Source: Camillea tinctor (lineage: Eukaryota > Ascomycota > Sordariomycetes > Xylariales > Xylariaceae). Taken from it: 64,000 nucleotides of DNA. This document shows, one piece after another, positions 46,301-58,761 of this stretch (the first letter of the stretch is position 1; the number at the start of each line of letters is the position of its first letter). A program made the translations under genes and the position numbers. The notes below the pieces were generated by a model that worked only from the letters and a program-made list of their open reading frames with translations, had not been told where the DNA came from and did no database searches. The DNA lies in the NCBI GenBank assembly GCA_022578605.1, contig MU394065.1, forward strand, positions 248,001 through 312,000, read 5' to 3'.

Positions 46301-48546
46301 TACAGGATATCAATCAGTCAATCAGGTCAGTGCTTCACTCCCGCTTGTATTATTTGCACGACCGAGCCTCGCGACATTATTTCCCTTTACGTGGAGAAAA
46401 GGCAAGGGATGTGTAGCCGGGGAATGAATGCCACGTCGTTAGTTGTCAGAAGTGCCAAAAAATAGTAGCTTCACGCGAAATTAAACCTGGCATCCAGCCC
46501 GCCGGGGAAAAAAAAAAAGTAGTGTAGATTATACATTAGGTTACAAGCAACATGCCATGCTTACCAGGGTAAAGATGGCATATGGGATTACTAGAATTTT
46601 CTCCAGCCTTATTACTTAACTGCTCGGTCAGTATTTGTTGGGAGGGTCGGTCACGTTGTTTGACTAATGGATCATGACTATCGGATAGAATTTTGTCATC
46701 ACCGCTCTTGATTTCCAATAGTGCTTACCTTAGCTGGTTGCTTTCAACTTGAACACTTCATCATGTTGTATGACAATCAATGTACGACTAGAAAACATAA
46801 CAGAGACTTGAGGAGAAACAGAGACAGAGCAAAGAAAGTCATGATGCACTAATGAAAGAATGAGATCTAATCAATCAACGAGCAGGGTCGAAGAAGCACA
46901 ACCTTCTAGTCTACCTACATGAGACCGCCCCACGGAGAGCGTTCCTCCCACGATGCCACCCAATGACTGAAGCTGGATAGGGGTCTCTTTTGTCTTAAAA
47001 CTTTAACCCGCAGATTCACTAATGCAGTAGCTACAGGCCCCTACTAGTTAGCCGAGAGCGCAGCCGAGGGCATATTGATAACTATAGAAACATCACAATG
47101 TTCTAGGTTATCATTATTATTATATACACTAGTATTAATGGTATTGCCCGTTGTAGCGATCCCGCACCTCCATCACCATCTGCCATCGGACATGCCACAC
47201 GTGTACGCTAGTCAATGACGCTGTTTTTGCGTGCAGAGTACTTAATGATTATGTATCCAGGTATTGTGGAGAGGGGGGGAGAGACGACCAGGAAGCAATC
47301 CGGGGTACGGGAAGAGTCCGACCGGGATTCAATTTCGATGCTGCTTACAATTTCTCGCAGGAAGTTGGGCAGTGATGCAATCTCGCGCAATCAGGTGGTT
47401 TTACCGATAATGGCCTTTTTTTCCCTCTCTGTTTCTGTTTCTTTCTATTATTACTATTTTTTGTGTCGTTTATTTCGGTGCGTGTCATTCAATTACACCG
47501 GACTCACTCTACTTAGCATTCGAACCTCACCCCCCTCTTCTTCTCATGGGGATAACCTTGTTCTAATTGTGTTAGTTTGCTGGTTTATCTCAGGAGGCGC
47601 AAAGAAGACTATGCCTATCCTAGCAGTGTTTTCCGGAAGAGAAACAGTTCGTTTGTTGCATAGTCAAAAATAGTAGCTATAAGATTCTACAACTATAAGG
47701 TAGATTGCAATTTAAGAAAAACGCAGAGAGGAAACAAAGACAAGGCAAGGATATAAAGGCTATGTAAAAATAGCGAAATAGGGGGGAGGGTGCGCGTATT
47801 GAGGCTTGTCACTTGATCGGCGAGGATCGGAGCACTTACAGATCGACGGTCAATCCAGAAGAGCCAGACTCGCCATAACTAGACCCTCTCGTTGGGTCAT
47901 TTAACCCCACTAAAAGTTATGCCCCAACCCTACTGGCCCCATGCAATCTGATAGGGAGGGATAGGGTTTTCCAGGCTTTGTTGGTAGCACCTTATTGTAG
48001 GTCATCATCGGTTCAGTTCGATCCATTGAAATAATTATTCGCCCGCCGTCTTCGCATTTCCAACCTTCAAAAATCCCACAACTCCCCTCCCCCCTTCACT
48101 CACGAACAATCTTAACCTCTTCTTTCCCCTCCATTGTCTTCCGATCCGTCTACCAATTCTGACTATTACCAAGTGGTCGCAACACGCAAAAGGGTTATAT
48201 TTAGCCTTTGACTTGGTTGTTGGTGGTAGTCGTACTTCTTTTTCTTTTTTCTTTGTTCCGTGTCTATCCCACACCCATCGACCTATCAGAAACCTACGCT
48301 ATAAGGGTGGCGGTTTATTATTAATACACCACACCCAATTCCATATTGTCGTCTTGCTTTCGAGCTTCGATATTTTTAATATCCTTACCCATTAATACGG
48401 TCCCTACTGTCCTACGGTCTTGCTGTCCACCAATACACGGACTTGAAATAAAGCAAAGAAACGAAGTAAAAGAGAACGAAAAAGAAGGAATACGGAAGAG
48501 AAAAAAATTCAAAAGAGAAAGAGAAGAGAAAGAAATATACGTCACC
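43358..48546. other. 5.2-kb region without a supported gene
   Basis: Scattered open frames up to 152 codons (47215-47673) occur on both strands, none with a domain. The 14-bp unit ATCTAGCTGAGA-AT is repeated in tandem near 43809-43836. Short coding-like stretches on the plus strand near 43680-44060 could be remnants of a decayed gene but have no confirmed frame. The last 500 bases form the leader of the reductase gene, purine rich just before the ATG. Confidence 0.45.
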
Positions 48547-50403
48547 ATGTCCTCCAGAGTTGAGCAACTGCTTGCCAACTCGGTCTCTAACTGCATGTCG
48601 GAAGAGCCTCGTACCCCTTCTATCGCCCCATCACTCACCTACTCGGACGACTCAGATGACCAAGATGAACTGGTGCAGCCCGAGCCCCCACGCAGAAGAC
48701 GTGCCTCTACACGGCTCATTGCCCAGAGTGCCGCTGACGTGCAGCGCATAACCGGCGAGTCTACCCAGCAATTGATCAACCGGTGCTGTGGTGGAGGATG
48801 CTGCATGAACTTGCAGAACAGAGCCCCCGATGGCGAATACGAGCAAGTTCCGCTCCCCGACAATGACGCATTCCGGTCCCTGGGTCTGAAGATCAACGAG
48901 ATCCCTTCCTCTTTGTCCAACATTGCTGAATTGCCAGAACAATTCACTTTCCTCGAGAAGCCTACCCGACGAGGCTCGTCCTTGCCTTCGCCTACAGACT
49001 CGGCTATTTCCTTCGGCAGCCAAGCCAGCCCTGAGACCAGTGAGACCAACAGCCCCGTCTCCCTAGAGCAAAGCTTCCAGAAGCTTGAATTGGAAGACCT
49101 AGACACTTCCATTCAGCCTCCCTCTTTCGTCCAGCCGCACCCGCCTTACCATGTCTTCCCTGCCAAGATCCACAATACCCGCGAGTTGACCAAGCCTGGT
49201 GCCGAGAAGAGAACTTACCACTTCGATCTCGATGTTACCGACTACCCTGATGAAGGGGGTCTTGATTTCAAGGTCGGGGGTGCCATCGGTGTCTCCGCCC
49301 CTAATGATACCGAGCTTGTCGATGAACTCCTCGACCTGCTTCTGGTCCCCCGTTTCCTGCGTGATAAGCCCGTCCTGCTACGGACAACCCGAGGTCGCTG
49401 GCCTACTGTCTGGGGTGATGATCAGGCCCGAGAACTCATCACCACTCGACGGGATCTATTGACCTGGTGCTGTGACCTTCAATCCTACCCGCCAACCAAG
49501 CCTCTTTTGCGTATCTTTGCCGAGTACGCCCAGGACCCGAACGAGAAGAAGATCCTCATGTACCTATGCTCCGGTGAAGGACAGGCTGTCTTCTGCGACT
49601 TCCGCACTGGACCACACATCTCCATCTCCCAGATCCTCCACGCCTTCCCCTCCGCGAAGCCTCCTCTAGAACTGCTACTCTCTGTTCTGCAGCCCTTGAT
49701 GCCACGCTTCTACTCCCTATCAAACGACCCCCACGAGTCGTACGAGATTCGTGACGGGAAGCAGCACCGGCTCATTGAGATAGCGGTAACAGTTCATGAG
49801 TCGGCTGACTGGAAGCTGGGCAGCCGAACCGGCGTCGGTTCTGGTTTCTTCGAGCGCCAAGCCCGCAAGTTCATAGAGTTGCAACGTGCTGGGAAGACCC
49901 CGCAGCTATACGCCCCTATGTTCAAGGGACTTATGGCCAACCCGCTGGCTAAGCAGTTTGTGTCTGATGGGCCGATGCTCCTTATTGGGGCTGGCGTCGG
50001 TATCGCACCATTCCGTGGCTTCGTTCAGCGACGTCTGAAGAACGCCAACTGCGCGAACAAGGTCTGGGTTCTCCAAGGCATCCGGGACTCCCTCGTTGAC
50101 GAGCTATACAGTGGAGAATGGGGTGTACACGAGGATGAGGTCAAGCGAGTTATCCAGAGCCGACGTGGCGAAGGTCGATACGTCCAGGAGGAAGTTGCCA
50201 ACCAGGCAGACCTCGTGTGGTACATCATCAACTCAGTCGACGGACGAGTTTTCGTTTGTGGCAGCACCAGGGGCATGGGCGAGGGTGTCGAGGAGGCACT
50301 CATTAAGGTGGCAATGGCCAAGGGTAACCTCGAACATGACGAGGCCAAGAAGTTCTGGAACTTGAAGAAGGAAGTGGGACAATACATTGCTGAGACCTGG
50401 TAA
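48547..50403 (+). CDS. NADPH/FAD reductase resembling the C-terminal half of cytochrome P450 reductase, no flavodoxin domain
   Basis: A single exon of 618 residues. The ATG at 48547 sits in a strong context (GTCACCATG); an in-frame ATG at 48346 would add 67 residues of translated leader. Residues 1 to about 190 are low-complexity except INRCCGGGCCMNL, with Cys80, Cys81, Cys85 and Cys86. From about 195 the FAD-binding and linker domains of the P450-reductase/sulfite-reductase family follow: YHVFPAKI, the linker with VGGAIGVSAPND, then RFYSLSN (387-393) for FAD. GAGVGIAPFRGFVQRR (481-496) is the NADPH pyrophosphate site and VFVCGSTRGMGEGVEEAL the later NADPH motif. The chain ends in Trp618, the position of the FAD-shielding aromatic residue in these enzymes. 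The FMN domain that normally passes electrons onward is absent, so it needs another acceptor. The electron partner is unknown. Confidence 0.88.
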   Translation: MSSRVEQLLANSVSNCMSEEPRTPSIAPSLTYSDDSDDQDELVQPEPPRRRRASTRLIAQSAADVQRITGESTQQLINRCCGGGCCMNLQNRAPDGEYEQVPLPDNDAFRSLGLKINEIPSSLSNIAELPEQFTFLEKPTRRGSSLPSPTDSAISFGSQASPETSETNSPVSLEQSFQKLELEDLDTSIQPPSFVQPHPPYHVFPAKIHNTRELTKPGAEKRTYHFDLDVTDYPDEGGLDFKVGGAIGVSAPNDTELVDELLDLLLVPRFLRDKPVLLRTTRGRWPTVWGDDQARELITTRRDLLTWCCDLQSYPPTKPLLRIFAEYAQDPNEKKILMYLCSGEGQAVFCDFRTGPHISISQILHAFPSAKPPLELLLSVLQPLMPRFYSLSNDPHESYEIRDGKQHRLIEIAVTVHESADWKLGSRTGVGSGFFERQARKFIELQRAGKTPQLYAPMFKGLMANPLAKQFVSDGPMLLIGAGVGIAPFRGFVQRRLKNANCANKVWVLQGIRDSLVDELYSGEWGVHEDEVKRVIQSRRGEGRYVQEEVANQADLVWYIINSVDGRVFVCGSTRGMGEGVEEALIKVAMAKGNLEHDEAKKFWNLKKEVGQYIAETW

Positions 50404-53400
50404 GGCCTCAATGGCAGCAATGGGGTCCAACAACTGGTTTGCTTTCTGATTTGACATTAGCGTTTGGGTTCACAAAAAGGAAATGAAAAAGCACTAGAGA
50501 CGACGGCGTTTGCGCAAGCTGGGATGGCGTAGGCCTGCACACAGGACATGATGTGTTGGGCATCTAAAGAATGGCATCATGAGAGTCTACGTTTGGTGAG
50601 AACAGAGTATCTGTTTTCAGTCCTCCCAAGTCAAGACAGAAGGATAGGTCCACTTCCTGCCCTCCTGTTTTTTTCCCCTTTCACCCACCCATGAGGTGGA
50701 AGTTTGTATATGTTTGCAACATTGTATGTGTATATATTATTAGATGTATTGGAGCAACGCGTTGCCTAAGATATCTTGCAGTTTGTGCTATGATGATAGT
50801 CGGTGATGATAAGGAAGAACAAATACAGAAAGTACTTACTATAATATGAAATGCATCATCTTTTGCATACCTCATCTTGGCAACGATATACCTAGCCTTC
50901 CTTCACTTCCTTTATGCGGCTCTATTCGACAGCGGATGGACTGGGGCGTCTACCTGCAACGTTTATTGGCTCGCAGTTGATAGGACAACCGACCGGGTAA
51001 GGTTCTGACATGCGTCTTGTTGTAGTAGTCGTAGTACTTTTTTCCTTTTCCTTCTTCGGCCCGGGAAAGAAAACCAAAGAACCTTGGTGGGAGGGAGGGA
51101 TACCATGGCTGCTGCAGGCTGGAGGTAAGGTAAGGTGGGTAGGCGATAGGTTAGGCCATCTCAGCCGAGTTCGCCTAACATAACCTAACCCAACGGTTAA
51201 GCTATCCTAGGACTCATCGTAGACTATGTGTCAATAACCACGCTTACATGTAGGTTAGGTTATTTTCCCCATCTTGTTGCTTCCATCAATTCATCCCTAA
51301 CCCCTCACTTTCATTCTCTTTTCGGCCCGTGACGGGGTCGTGACACACACAAAAAGTGCATCTCTATGTAGATTTGGGTTCCGGGAGAAAGGAGGTGGGT
51401 ATGCTGCAGCGCGGCTGTTTCTTCTGCCCTTTTTCCTTTTTTATTTCCTCTTTCGGGGTTTTCTTATTATCTTCTTGTCTCTTTTTGGTCGTTGTCGTTT
51501 ATTGTTTAAGCGCGCTATACAGGCGCTATGTAACCACTAAGCTTTCAATAAAGTAAAATAAAATAAAAAATGAAAGAAATGGAATAAATGTCACAAAAGC
51601 TTGGAAGGAGGGGGGGGGGAAGAGAAAAGAGGCGTGAGATGTGAAACTACGGATAATGTATCGTTTGAATTCATATTTGTGTGTGTACCAGCATACTTAC
51701 TACATCTATATATATGTGTGTACGTGTGTAAGTGTATAGGATGACCGAAAGGAAAGTCCGAGATTTTAACTTTATGCCCGAGTCATTGTCCGCCCCCTTT
51801 TACCTTCCTCCTCAGGCCACCCACTAACAAAAAGGGAGGCAGTGAAAGTGACAGAATGAGCGAAGCCTTAACTATCTATCTATCTACGTACTACCTACCT
51901 AATAAAACTCGGCTCCGACCGATTATGGCCGAAGGGGGGGAAACCTGTTATTAGGGAGGTACGTAGGTAAGTTCGAAACTCCGAGCGAGTCCGAATGTAT
52001 TCGTAATTCCCCGAAGGATTTTATCAGCGAAAAAAAAAGAAATGTTCTTTCAAGAGACAAAGATGCATCAACAACAACTCCTTCTTTACTATTTATGAGT
52101 GAGTGGTTGCACAACGATGCCCGCCTCATAGCACTTAAGTTGGGTTGGCTTGGGTTAGGGTGGCCGGATAAAGCCATTTTATCGAACTGCAGCTTGGTTC
52201 GGTAAGTTCGGGGAGTACGGAGAACTAAATAGATGTCAGAACTGTCAACATGTAGGTCAGGTTAAGCATTCCTTTCTAGATGTTTATGGAAATTGACGCC
52301 ATTTCGGGCGTTTCTCTCTTCCTTTTGTTTCATTCCCTCATGCCCCCCCTTGTAAATCACGATTTCACACTGACTTAGTTATGTATTATAGATCAATCAA
52401 TCAGTATTAGCCAACCGGGTGCATAGGTTAGTGTATAAATTCCCTTTCTTAGTGGGTTTTGACCGTTTATCCCACCCCTCCAGTTAGCTGCTAAGTAAGC
52501 GGATTAAATTGTATTTATAATTCTTTGAAATCAATGTTGGTTTTTCCGAATTGGAATCCCTTTACGGAGTACCTGACACACCTGACTTGACCTAGTATAG
52601 TATTCTTTTTTCTTGTTCTCACCCCTACGCTCCTACGCACGTATATACGGGACTTGGTAAGTATATACGTACCTTGTATCATAGCTTCAAGCTGATCGTC
52701 ACACACCAAGGCACCTTAGACACCAACCAACAGCGTCTCGTCTCCATCCCCAAGCCCTTCCCTTCCGGTGTGGGTCTGTCTTATGTCTTGGTGAGGAAAA
52801 AAAAAGAAGGTCTTGTACTGGCTTGGGTTGATTATCCAATGCATGTGTAAGCAAAATCCCTCTTGTCGGAACTTTTGTCCCTTCCATTAACCCACATAGC
52901 GAACGGACTTCATCACGTCAGATGTCAACATTGGCAGATCAAATCAATCAATCTGGGATCTCGCCCAGGCTTTTCTGGCTTTTCTGGCCTTTCTTTGCTT
53001 TTTTGGTTCATGTGAATTGGTAAAAATCTGTAACCCGTAACCTAGGTAATAAATAGGCTGTATTGTATAATACATATATACATAATCTACCCTACTATGA
53101 ACGGCAATTCTATTTTTGCGAGAAGTTAGTGTCAATACTATTGATGTCCCCCTTCTCTGTATTGATCTATAAGAGAGAAAATATACATATGTCAAGACTT
53201 GTAGGTGTATTAGTCAGGTTTGAAGAATAAAACACTAAGCTAATAAGTGTATAAGACGGTTGATCAAGTCTACCATGAGTTGTTACACTTGACTTAGAAG
53301 GTAAGAGGTATAAGTCAAACAAGCCTATCTTTTTTCCCCCTTCACCACATCTAACCGAAATTCATATGCGAGAAATAGTGACCTAGAACCTAGACCCAGA

Positions 53401-53683
53401 CCCATATCCATCCTTAGGTACATAATTCCCTTACCCCTCCAAGCCCGGCACAGGGTTGACTTCTAGTTCTGGGTTTTTTCCGTATGCTTCCCTTCCCAAT
53501 CCCACTCTCACGCTCACTCTAGTTTCAAGGCCTTGAATTACACCACAGCAAGCCACGCTTGCATTATCATTATCAAATCCACAAGCACACGCACGCACCT
53601 AACGCATTATCACATACTACCTACCTTTACCTACAAGTCCCCTCCCTTCCCCCCCTAGCCTCCTACCCCCTAGCCCTCCTTAG

Positions 53684-53736
<53 letters not shown>

Positions 53737-53862
53737 TTCCCCCCCCCCCCCCCCCCCCCCCTCCCCCTTTCTCTCATCTTCTCCTTGTCTCCCGCCCCAT
53801 CCCACCTTAAGTGTAGTCTCCTACTAGGGTCCATTCCTTCTATCTATATAAGTAGGTCTACG
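50404..53862. other. 3.5-kb intergenic region
   Basis: No gene is supported; open frames are short. The region carries several CTAC/GTAG-type short runs, and its last 180 bases are almost pure poly-C followed by a TATCTATATAAG TATA-like element at 53840-53852, just upstream of the nitroreductase start. Confidence 0.5.
53684..53761. repeat. poly-C tract of about 78 bases
   Basis: The tract is all C except TT at 53737-53738. It lies about 100 bases upstream of the nitroreductase ATG. Tracts of this length are prone to collapse or expansion in assemblies, so its length should be treated as approximate. Confidence 0.85.
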
Positions 53863-54769
53863 ATGCGCCCTCAGGTTCTCACCTCGGCTCTCTTCTCCGC
53901 CATCCGATTCCACAGCACCTCGACCTTCCCCCGGACCTTAGCAGCAGCATCTTCCTCACTATCCGCATCTTCGTCCTCTATCTTCAGGACAACAACAGCA
54001 TATATCAGCAGTAGTACCTGCCCAGCAAGCTACCCCTACAGACTCTTCAGCACTACCAACAACATGGCGACCCCGATCAACGCCAATTCCGTTCTGGACC
54101 TGATCAAGAACCGGCGCACGTACTATGCGCTCAACAAGGAGCTGCCCATATCTAAGGCGCGCATCCAGGAGATTGTCAACGAGGCCATCCAGCAGGTACC
54201 TTCGTCTTTCAACTCCCAGTCCAACCGCGTCGTGATCCTCTTCGGCGCCGAGCACGACAAGTTCTGGAACATCACCACCGAGATCCTCAAGGGCATCGTC
54301 GAGCCCGCCAACTGGCAGGCCACCGCCGACCGCCAGGCCCTCTTCTCGAAGGCCGCCGGCACCGTAAGCATCAATTCCTCCTCCCCTCCCCTCCCCTTCC
54401 TCTTCCCCACCAGTTAGAAAACACACTAACCGCATATAATATGCATAACAGATCCTCTTCTTCGAGGACCAGACCGTGGTCGCCGACTTCCAGCAGAAGT
54501 TCGCGCTGTACAAGAGCCAGTTCCCGACGTGGGCGACGCAGTCGGACGCGATGCTGCAGTTCACGCTGTGGACGGCGCTCGAGGCCGAGGGTCTGGGGGC
54601 CAACCTGCAGCACTACAACCCGCTGGTCGACGAGCGCGTGCAGGCCGAGTGGTCGGTGCCTGCCTCGTGGCAGCTCAACGCCCAGCTCGTCTTCGGCGGC
54701 CGCGCCGCCGAGCCCGGCCCCAAGGACTCTTTCCCCGTCGAGCAGAAGGTCAAGGTCTTCGGTGCTTAG
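53863..54769 (+). CDS. type III nitroreductase family protein (Frm2/Hbn1-like)
   Basis: Two exons, 53863-54363 and 54452-54769 (88-nt intron, GTAAGC donor, ACAG acceptor), give 272 residues. The core begins at an internal ATG (54064, MATPINANSV), which alone gives a 205-residue protein of the usual family length. Diagnostic parts are LDLIKNRRTYYALNKELPIS, VPSSFNSQSNRVVILFG, FWNITTEILKGIV, ILFFEDQTVV and the C-terminal AEWSVPASWQLNAQLVFGG. These FMN-dependent enzymes reduce nitro compounds and quinones and are linked to lipid signalling and oxidative stress in yeast. The 67 residues before the inner Met are Ser/Thr/Arg-rich with no acidic residue and end in YRLFSTTNNM, like a mitochondrial presequence, so one gene may make mitochondrial and cytosolic forms. 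The region is GC-rich and preceded by the poly-C tract. Confidence 0.88.
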
Positions 54770-55314
54770 ATTGGTTTTGAGTCTCGCCGCATAAGGAGAT
54801 GAGGGAGGAGGAGGAAGGAGGGGAAAAGAAGATAAGAGGAAGAGCGTCGTGTGTGTGCATCAAGTACCTACCTACCTATAACCCCCTCCCCTTCCCACCT
54901 CTCGCTCCCCCATAAAACCTCCCCGTCCCTAAATACCAACATTATGATTGATGAGATGATTGATTGTACGAATGCGAAACCGTGTGGCGCCTCTAACACG
55001 TTCTCTGCGTTATGTGTGTGTACTAGAGAAAGGGGAAAGAAACTTTGCTACCTAGACCAAACAGACAGACAAAGACGCGTACCTACATTTGCTATTCCTT
55101 AGCTTCAAGAATAAATAAATTCCAAAACCAAAACATCCCCCCCCCCCCCCCCCCCCCCCCCCCGCGGGCGGGGCACGCGGGGGGGGTGGGGGGGGGGGCG
55201 GGGGGAGGTGGCTAGGGGAAGAAGAGCGGAGANNNNNNNNNNATACACACCCCGTTCAAAAATTTTTTTAAAAATATAAAAAATAAAAAAAAAATTAAAA
55301 AAAAAAAAAAAACC

Positions 55315-55345
<31 letters not shown>

Positions 55346-56929
55346 AAAAAAAGAAGATGTTGTATCTGATTCCCTCTTTTATTCACATAACGATAATAGG
55401 AAATAATGTCAAGGTAGTAAAAGAGAAATAAGTAGAAAGGATAGCAATAATCGGTCGATCTTCACTTAGACAGAATCGGGTTGATTGGTATTAGTTGATT
55501 GGCTAGATCGGGAGAGAGGGGAGAGGGGGAAGTGAGCATGGACCTTTTCAAGAGACGGACACAAAAACGGAGGCCGGGGGAGGGGTGGTATGTATATGAG
55601 ATATCAATGTGGTGCCAGTGTAGTATGTAGACACGAAGCGAGCAATTCGACAGCTTGAAACATCGAAAGGAAACAAAGGTTGGTTTATATATCATTTCAA
55701 TGTTGCTACGACTTTCCCATAAGATGGGAGAAAAATAGATAACATAATAGCTCTTTAACCATTTTTTATACTTCCTTTGCCTTCTGTGTCTCCTTTCATA
55801 TACACATCATGTACACTGCATACTTCATACGCATACACGTATTCGTATGTACGTACCGTATGATGAACACATGTATACCTACCTGATTAGGTATGTAGTC
55901 AATGGGTGTACTTATGTAGTTCCACGCCTAATCTAAGTAATAGCACGCAGCGATGCACACACACAAACACGCACAGCTCATATTATTGTATGCAAGGTCC
56001 CGTCCGACATCTCACACAATACATCATCAACACATACACACACCCACTATTCAGGTACGCACACAAGACATACATCATGCTTAACCTAGCCTAACCTGAT
56101 CAAGTCGGTTCCTGTAAATCAACCCATATGTAACTTGATATTTACCTAGATCGGCAGTCAGGATAAATAAGATACGTAGCAGTATGTACGGCAAACCACA
56201 AGACCTAACATATGTACACTATAAAATCATTCCAACTAGCATTGGAAATTATTGCGAAGAAAAAAAAAACGTCAAGAAACGATGGTATTTGATTTATCAA
56301 TTCAAAGCTTTACTCTCTCGCTCTCTGTCGTTTGAAAAAATAATGCTCATACACCACACCTAGCCTCAACTCTTAATGTTTAAGTGTCCATCGAGAGTAG
56401 AGTTAGGAGTTTGGCAGGGAATATTTCTCCTCGTCATGTTGTGCTCAATGACGAGGAAGGGAAATATATACATAATCCATTTCTTCGCCCCTTTTCTTTT
56501 TTGTTTCCTTTTTACCTCCCTTTTTCTTTTTCTTTTTATTGTTTCCTATATATTCCACACTTGCTATTCCATCAAGTGAGGGTTTAATAAACCCCCTTCC
56601 AAACAATTGTCCCATGCTCAATAGTTCCAATCCCTTAACGAGAGCATAGGGGGAAAGGGGGAGCACTTGCACCTCAATTTTGATCAAGTTGAGGATCCAG
56701 AGAATTTTAGTCGTTTTTTCCCTTTTGAAACTTTTAACCCCTTATCCCGCAGTCCGGTTGTTTCGACGAACAGCATAACTAAATGTTAATTCATCCAAAA
56801 AAGATACAGGCGATGTCCGTACAGCTTGTGATTTTCTCTTAAGTGGATTGCAGCGAGTTTTTGACTGAAGGATATAAAATAGGTAAGTAAAAGCGTCGTT
56901 TATCGGGCATAAGCGTAGGCTCCGGCTTT
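54770..56929. other. intergenic region containing an assembly gap and homopolymers
   Basis: The 3' side of the nitroreductase gene is followed by poly-C (55137-55163), a G-rich block to about 55211, ten Ns (55233-55242), an A-rich block, a second poly-C (55313-55335) and a poly-A run (55336-55352). Beyond 55400 the sequence is normal but non-coding, with CA-rich patches near 55950-56050. Confidence 0.6.
55233..55242. other. assembly gap (10 N)
   Basis: Ten ambiguous bases lie between low-complexity homopolymer blocks. The true distance and content are unknown, so sequence from about 55137 to 55352 should not be over-interpreted. Confidence 0.98.
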
Positions 56930-58761
56930 CTAGCCACCTTCCATGGCAGGCATAACGTTCCCACCATCAACAATGATTTGCTCATCAACACGCCTCTTGG
57001 TATCGCCATATTCTAGCCTCTTGTAAGTCGTGATGCGCGCCTGGTTGAGGTCGATGTCGAAGAACCGCACTCGCCGGACAAAGCCGCCATAGCCCCCGTA
57101 GCCTCCGAAACCAGCTCCACCGCCGTAACACATCCACAGCTGTGGTCTCTTCTTTTCTTCGTCGGTAGACAGCATACAATATTCGTTGGCATGATCGCTA
57201 GAATGCGTGTTAGCTCACGGTTTGCAGGCAACCAGCAATAAGTGCTACTTACTGTCCACAGCTGACCATCACGACGCCCTGTTCGATGAGGGCATCGTGG
57301 AATCCGGTATTGAGCTTGGGGGCTGTCACACCCTCCCTCCATTCACCTATAAACTGAGCCCTTGGATTCCTGTATTCCGGAAGGGGTATGTGTATAAAGG
57401 CAAGATCTAAATGGATATGCGTATACTCCTTATGTTTCTTCTTCAAGCCGTTCGCCGTCTGTTTGAACCATTCGATCTGGTTCTTCTTGATCCAATCATA
57501 GCCGCTATATTGCCTCTCGTCAGGCGAATATGAATGTGAGTCCAGCAGGTATATCGTTACCGCTGAATGCTTGGAATTTCCGGGAGCAAGCACTTCCACG
57601 TAGTAATTACCAACACCGTCGATATCATCAGGACCAGCAGCAGATAATGAGTATGGTAGTTGTTCAATGAGTGCCATCTGGCCAGCTCTCGGTAACGCTC
57701 CCTCGTCGTCATGGTTGCCAAAAATAGACGCATATGGGATCTTGTGTTTGATGAGCAGGTGGGCATATTTGAAAATGGCCTGTACATGGCATTAGCATAT
57801 TTTGGTGACAGACTTGAGAAGGCTGGACAGAAACCTACCGATTGAGCATCAGGTGCCGTATCTCCATTCACCTGATCGCCGCTGAGCACAACAAAGTCTG
57901 GCTTCTCGTCATCGAGGAGCTTCGAGACGAAATCGAGAGTTCTCGGGTCTGCCATACAGGGTCCACCCTCATATTCATCCGGCACGGCATCCCGGCAGTG
58001 TCCTACTCCCGTGCTCAAGTGTAGGTCGGCTAGTTGCATAATCTTGAATCTACCATTGTCCCTCACGCGGGGCTGGTGCTTTTGGGGCTCTTCGTAGCTT
58101 CCTCGGCGGACGGTGATGTGGGCAACAGGTATCTCAGGGTCGGCGTTGAGCAGAAGAGGTGTACCCTGAACTTGCCAGCCGTCACGAGCTTCGACAGCAT
58201 CGTCACCAAAAAGCACGTCAACGGCGGTAATGGCGTTCTTGGAATCGCTCGCGTGTGGTTTGGAGGACCGACGTATCCATAAGCCTGACGGTCTCGACTC
58301 CCATCTGGCATCGGCCTCGCCCTTCACGGTAGTAGAGGGATCTAATCGACCAACTGCAATGTCGATCACAACCTTGTCATCTCCCTTGAGCTCCTCCTCC
58401 TTCTTCCGCTGCACATGAACGTAGGCGTGGTATACCCATGACTTCTCCAGATAAAGGTTCTTGTCGATTCGGTGCCAGGTGTCGGGATCTAGCTTGCAAG
58501 AGGAGAAGATGTTTACGGAGGAGCATGTGGTTATGGTTACGTCGGTGATAACGAGCCCATGGTGGTGCTGGGGCATATACTCGTGGACGGCATTGGGTAG
58601 GAGGCGAAAGTTGCGGTCGAGGAAGAATATGACAAAGAATGCGAAGATGGCGGCGGCGGCAAGCTGGGAAATGGTGCGCACCTTTGTTTGAGGGGATTAG
58701 CTGCTAGTTGCTAAGTCAGTCAGTCATGGGAGGTATGGTTACTCACTATTCGTCGCGTCAT
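56930..58761 (-). CDS. Dcr2-like calcineurin-type metallophosphoesterase, membrane anchored
   Basis: Four exons on the minus strand, 58761-58747, 58681-57839, 57779-57253 and 57197-56930, give 550 residues. Exon 1 codes only five residues (MTRRI); it is supported by a GTGAGT donor, an acceptor before GTG and by the absence of an ATG at the start of exon 2. Residues about 10-26 form an N-terminal hydrophobic anchor (LAAAAIFAFFVIFFL), and the catalytic part should face the secretory lumen or outside. The metallophosphatase motifs are complete: ADLHLS (Asp224, His226), SGDQVNGD (Asp274), FGNHDDEG (Asn308-Asp310), FIHIPLPEY and SCGHDH (His462, His464). This order matches yeast Dcr2 and Sia1 relatives, serine/threonine phosphatases connected with cell-cycle exit and the unfolded protein response. 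A Gly/Tyr-rich loop (GGAGFGGYGGYGGF) near the C-terminus is typical of fungal members. Confidence 0.92.

Noticed and set aside
47215..47673. 152-codon plus-strand frame with hydrophobic segments
   Set aside because: The hydrophobic parts come from T-rich runs; there is no domain and no splice or promoter support.
48346..48546. Upstream in-frame extension of the reductase
   Set aside because: The extra residues look like translated leader (Lys/Glu runs) and the ATG at 48547 has a much better context.
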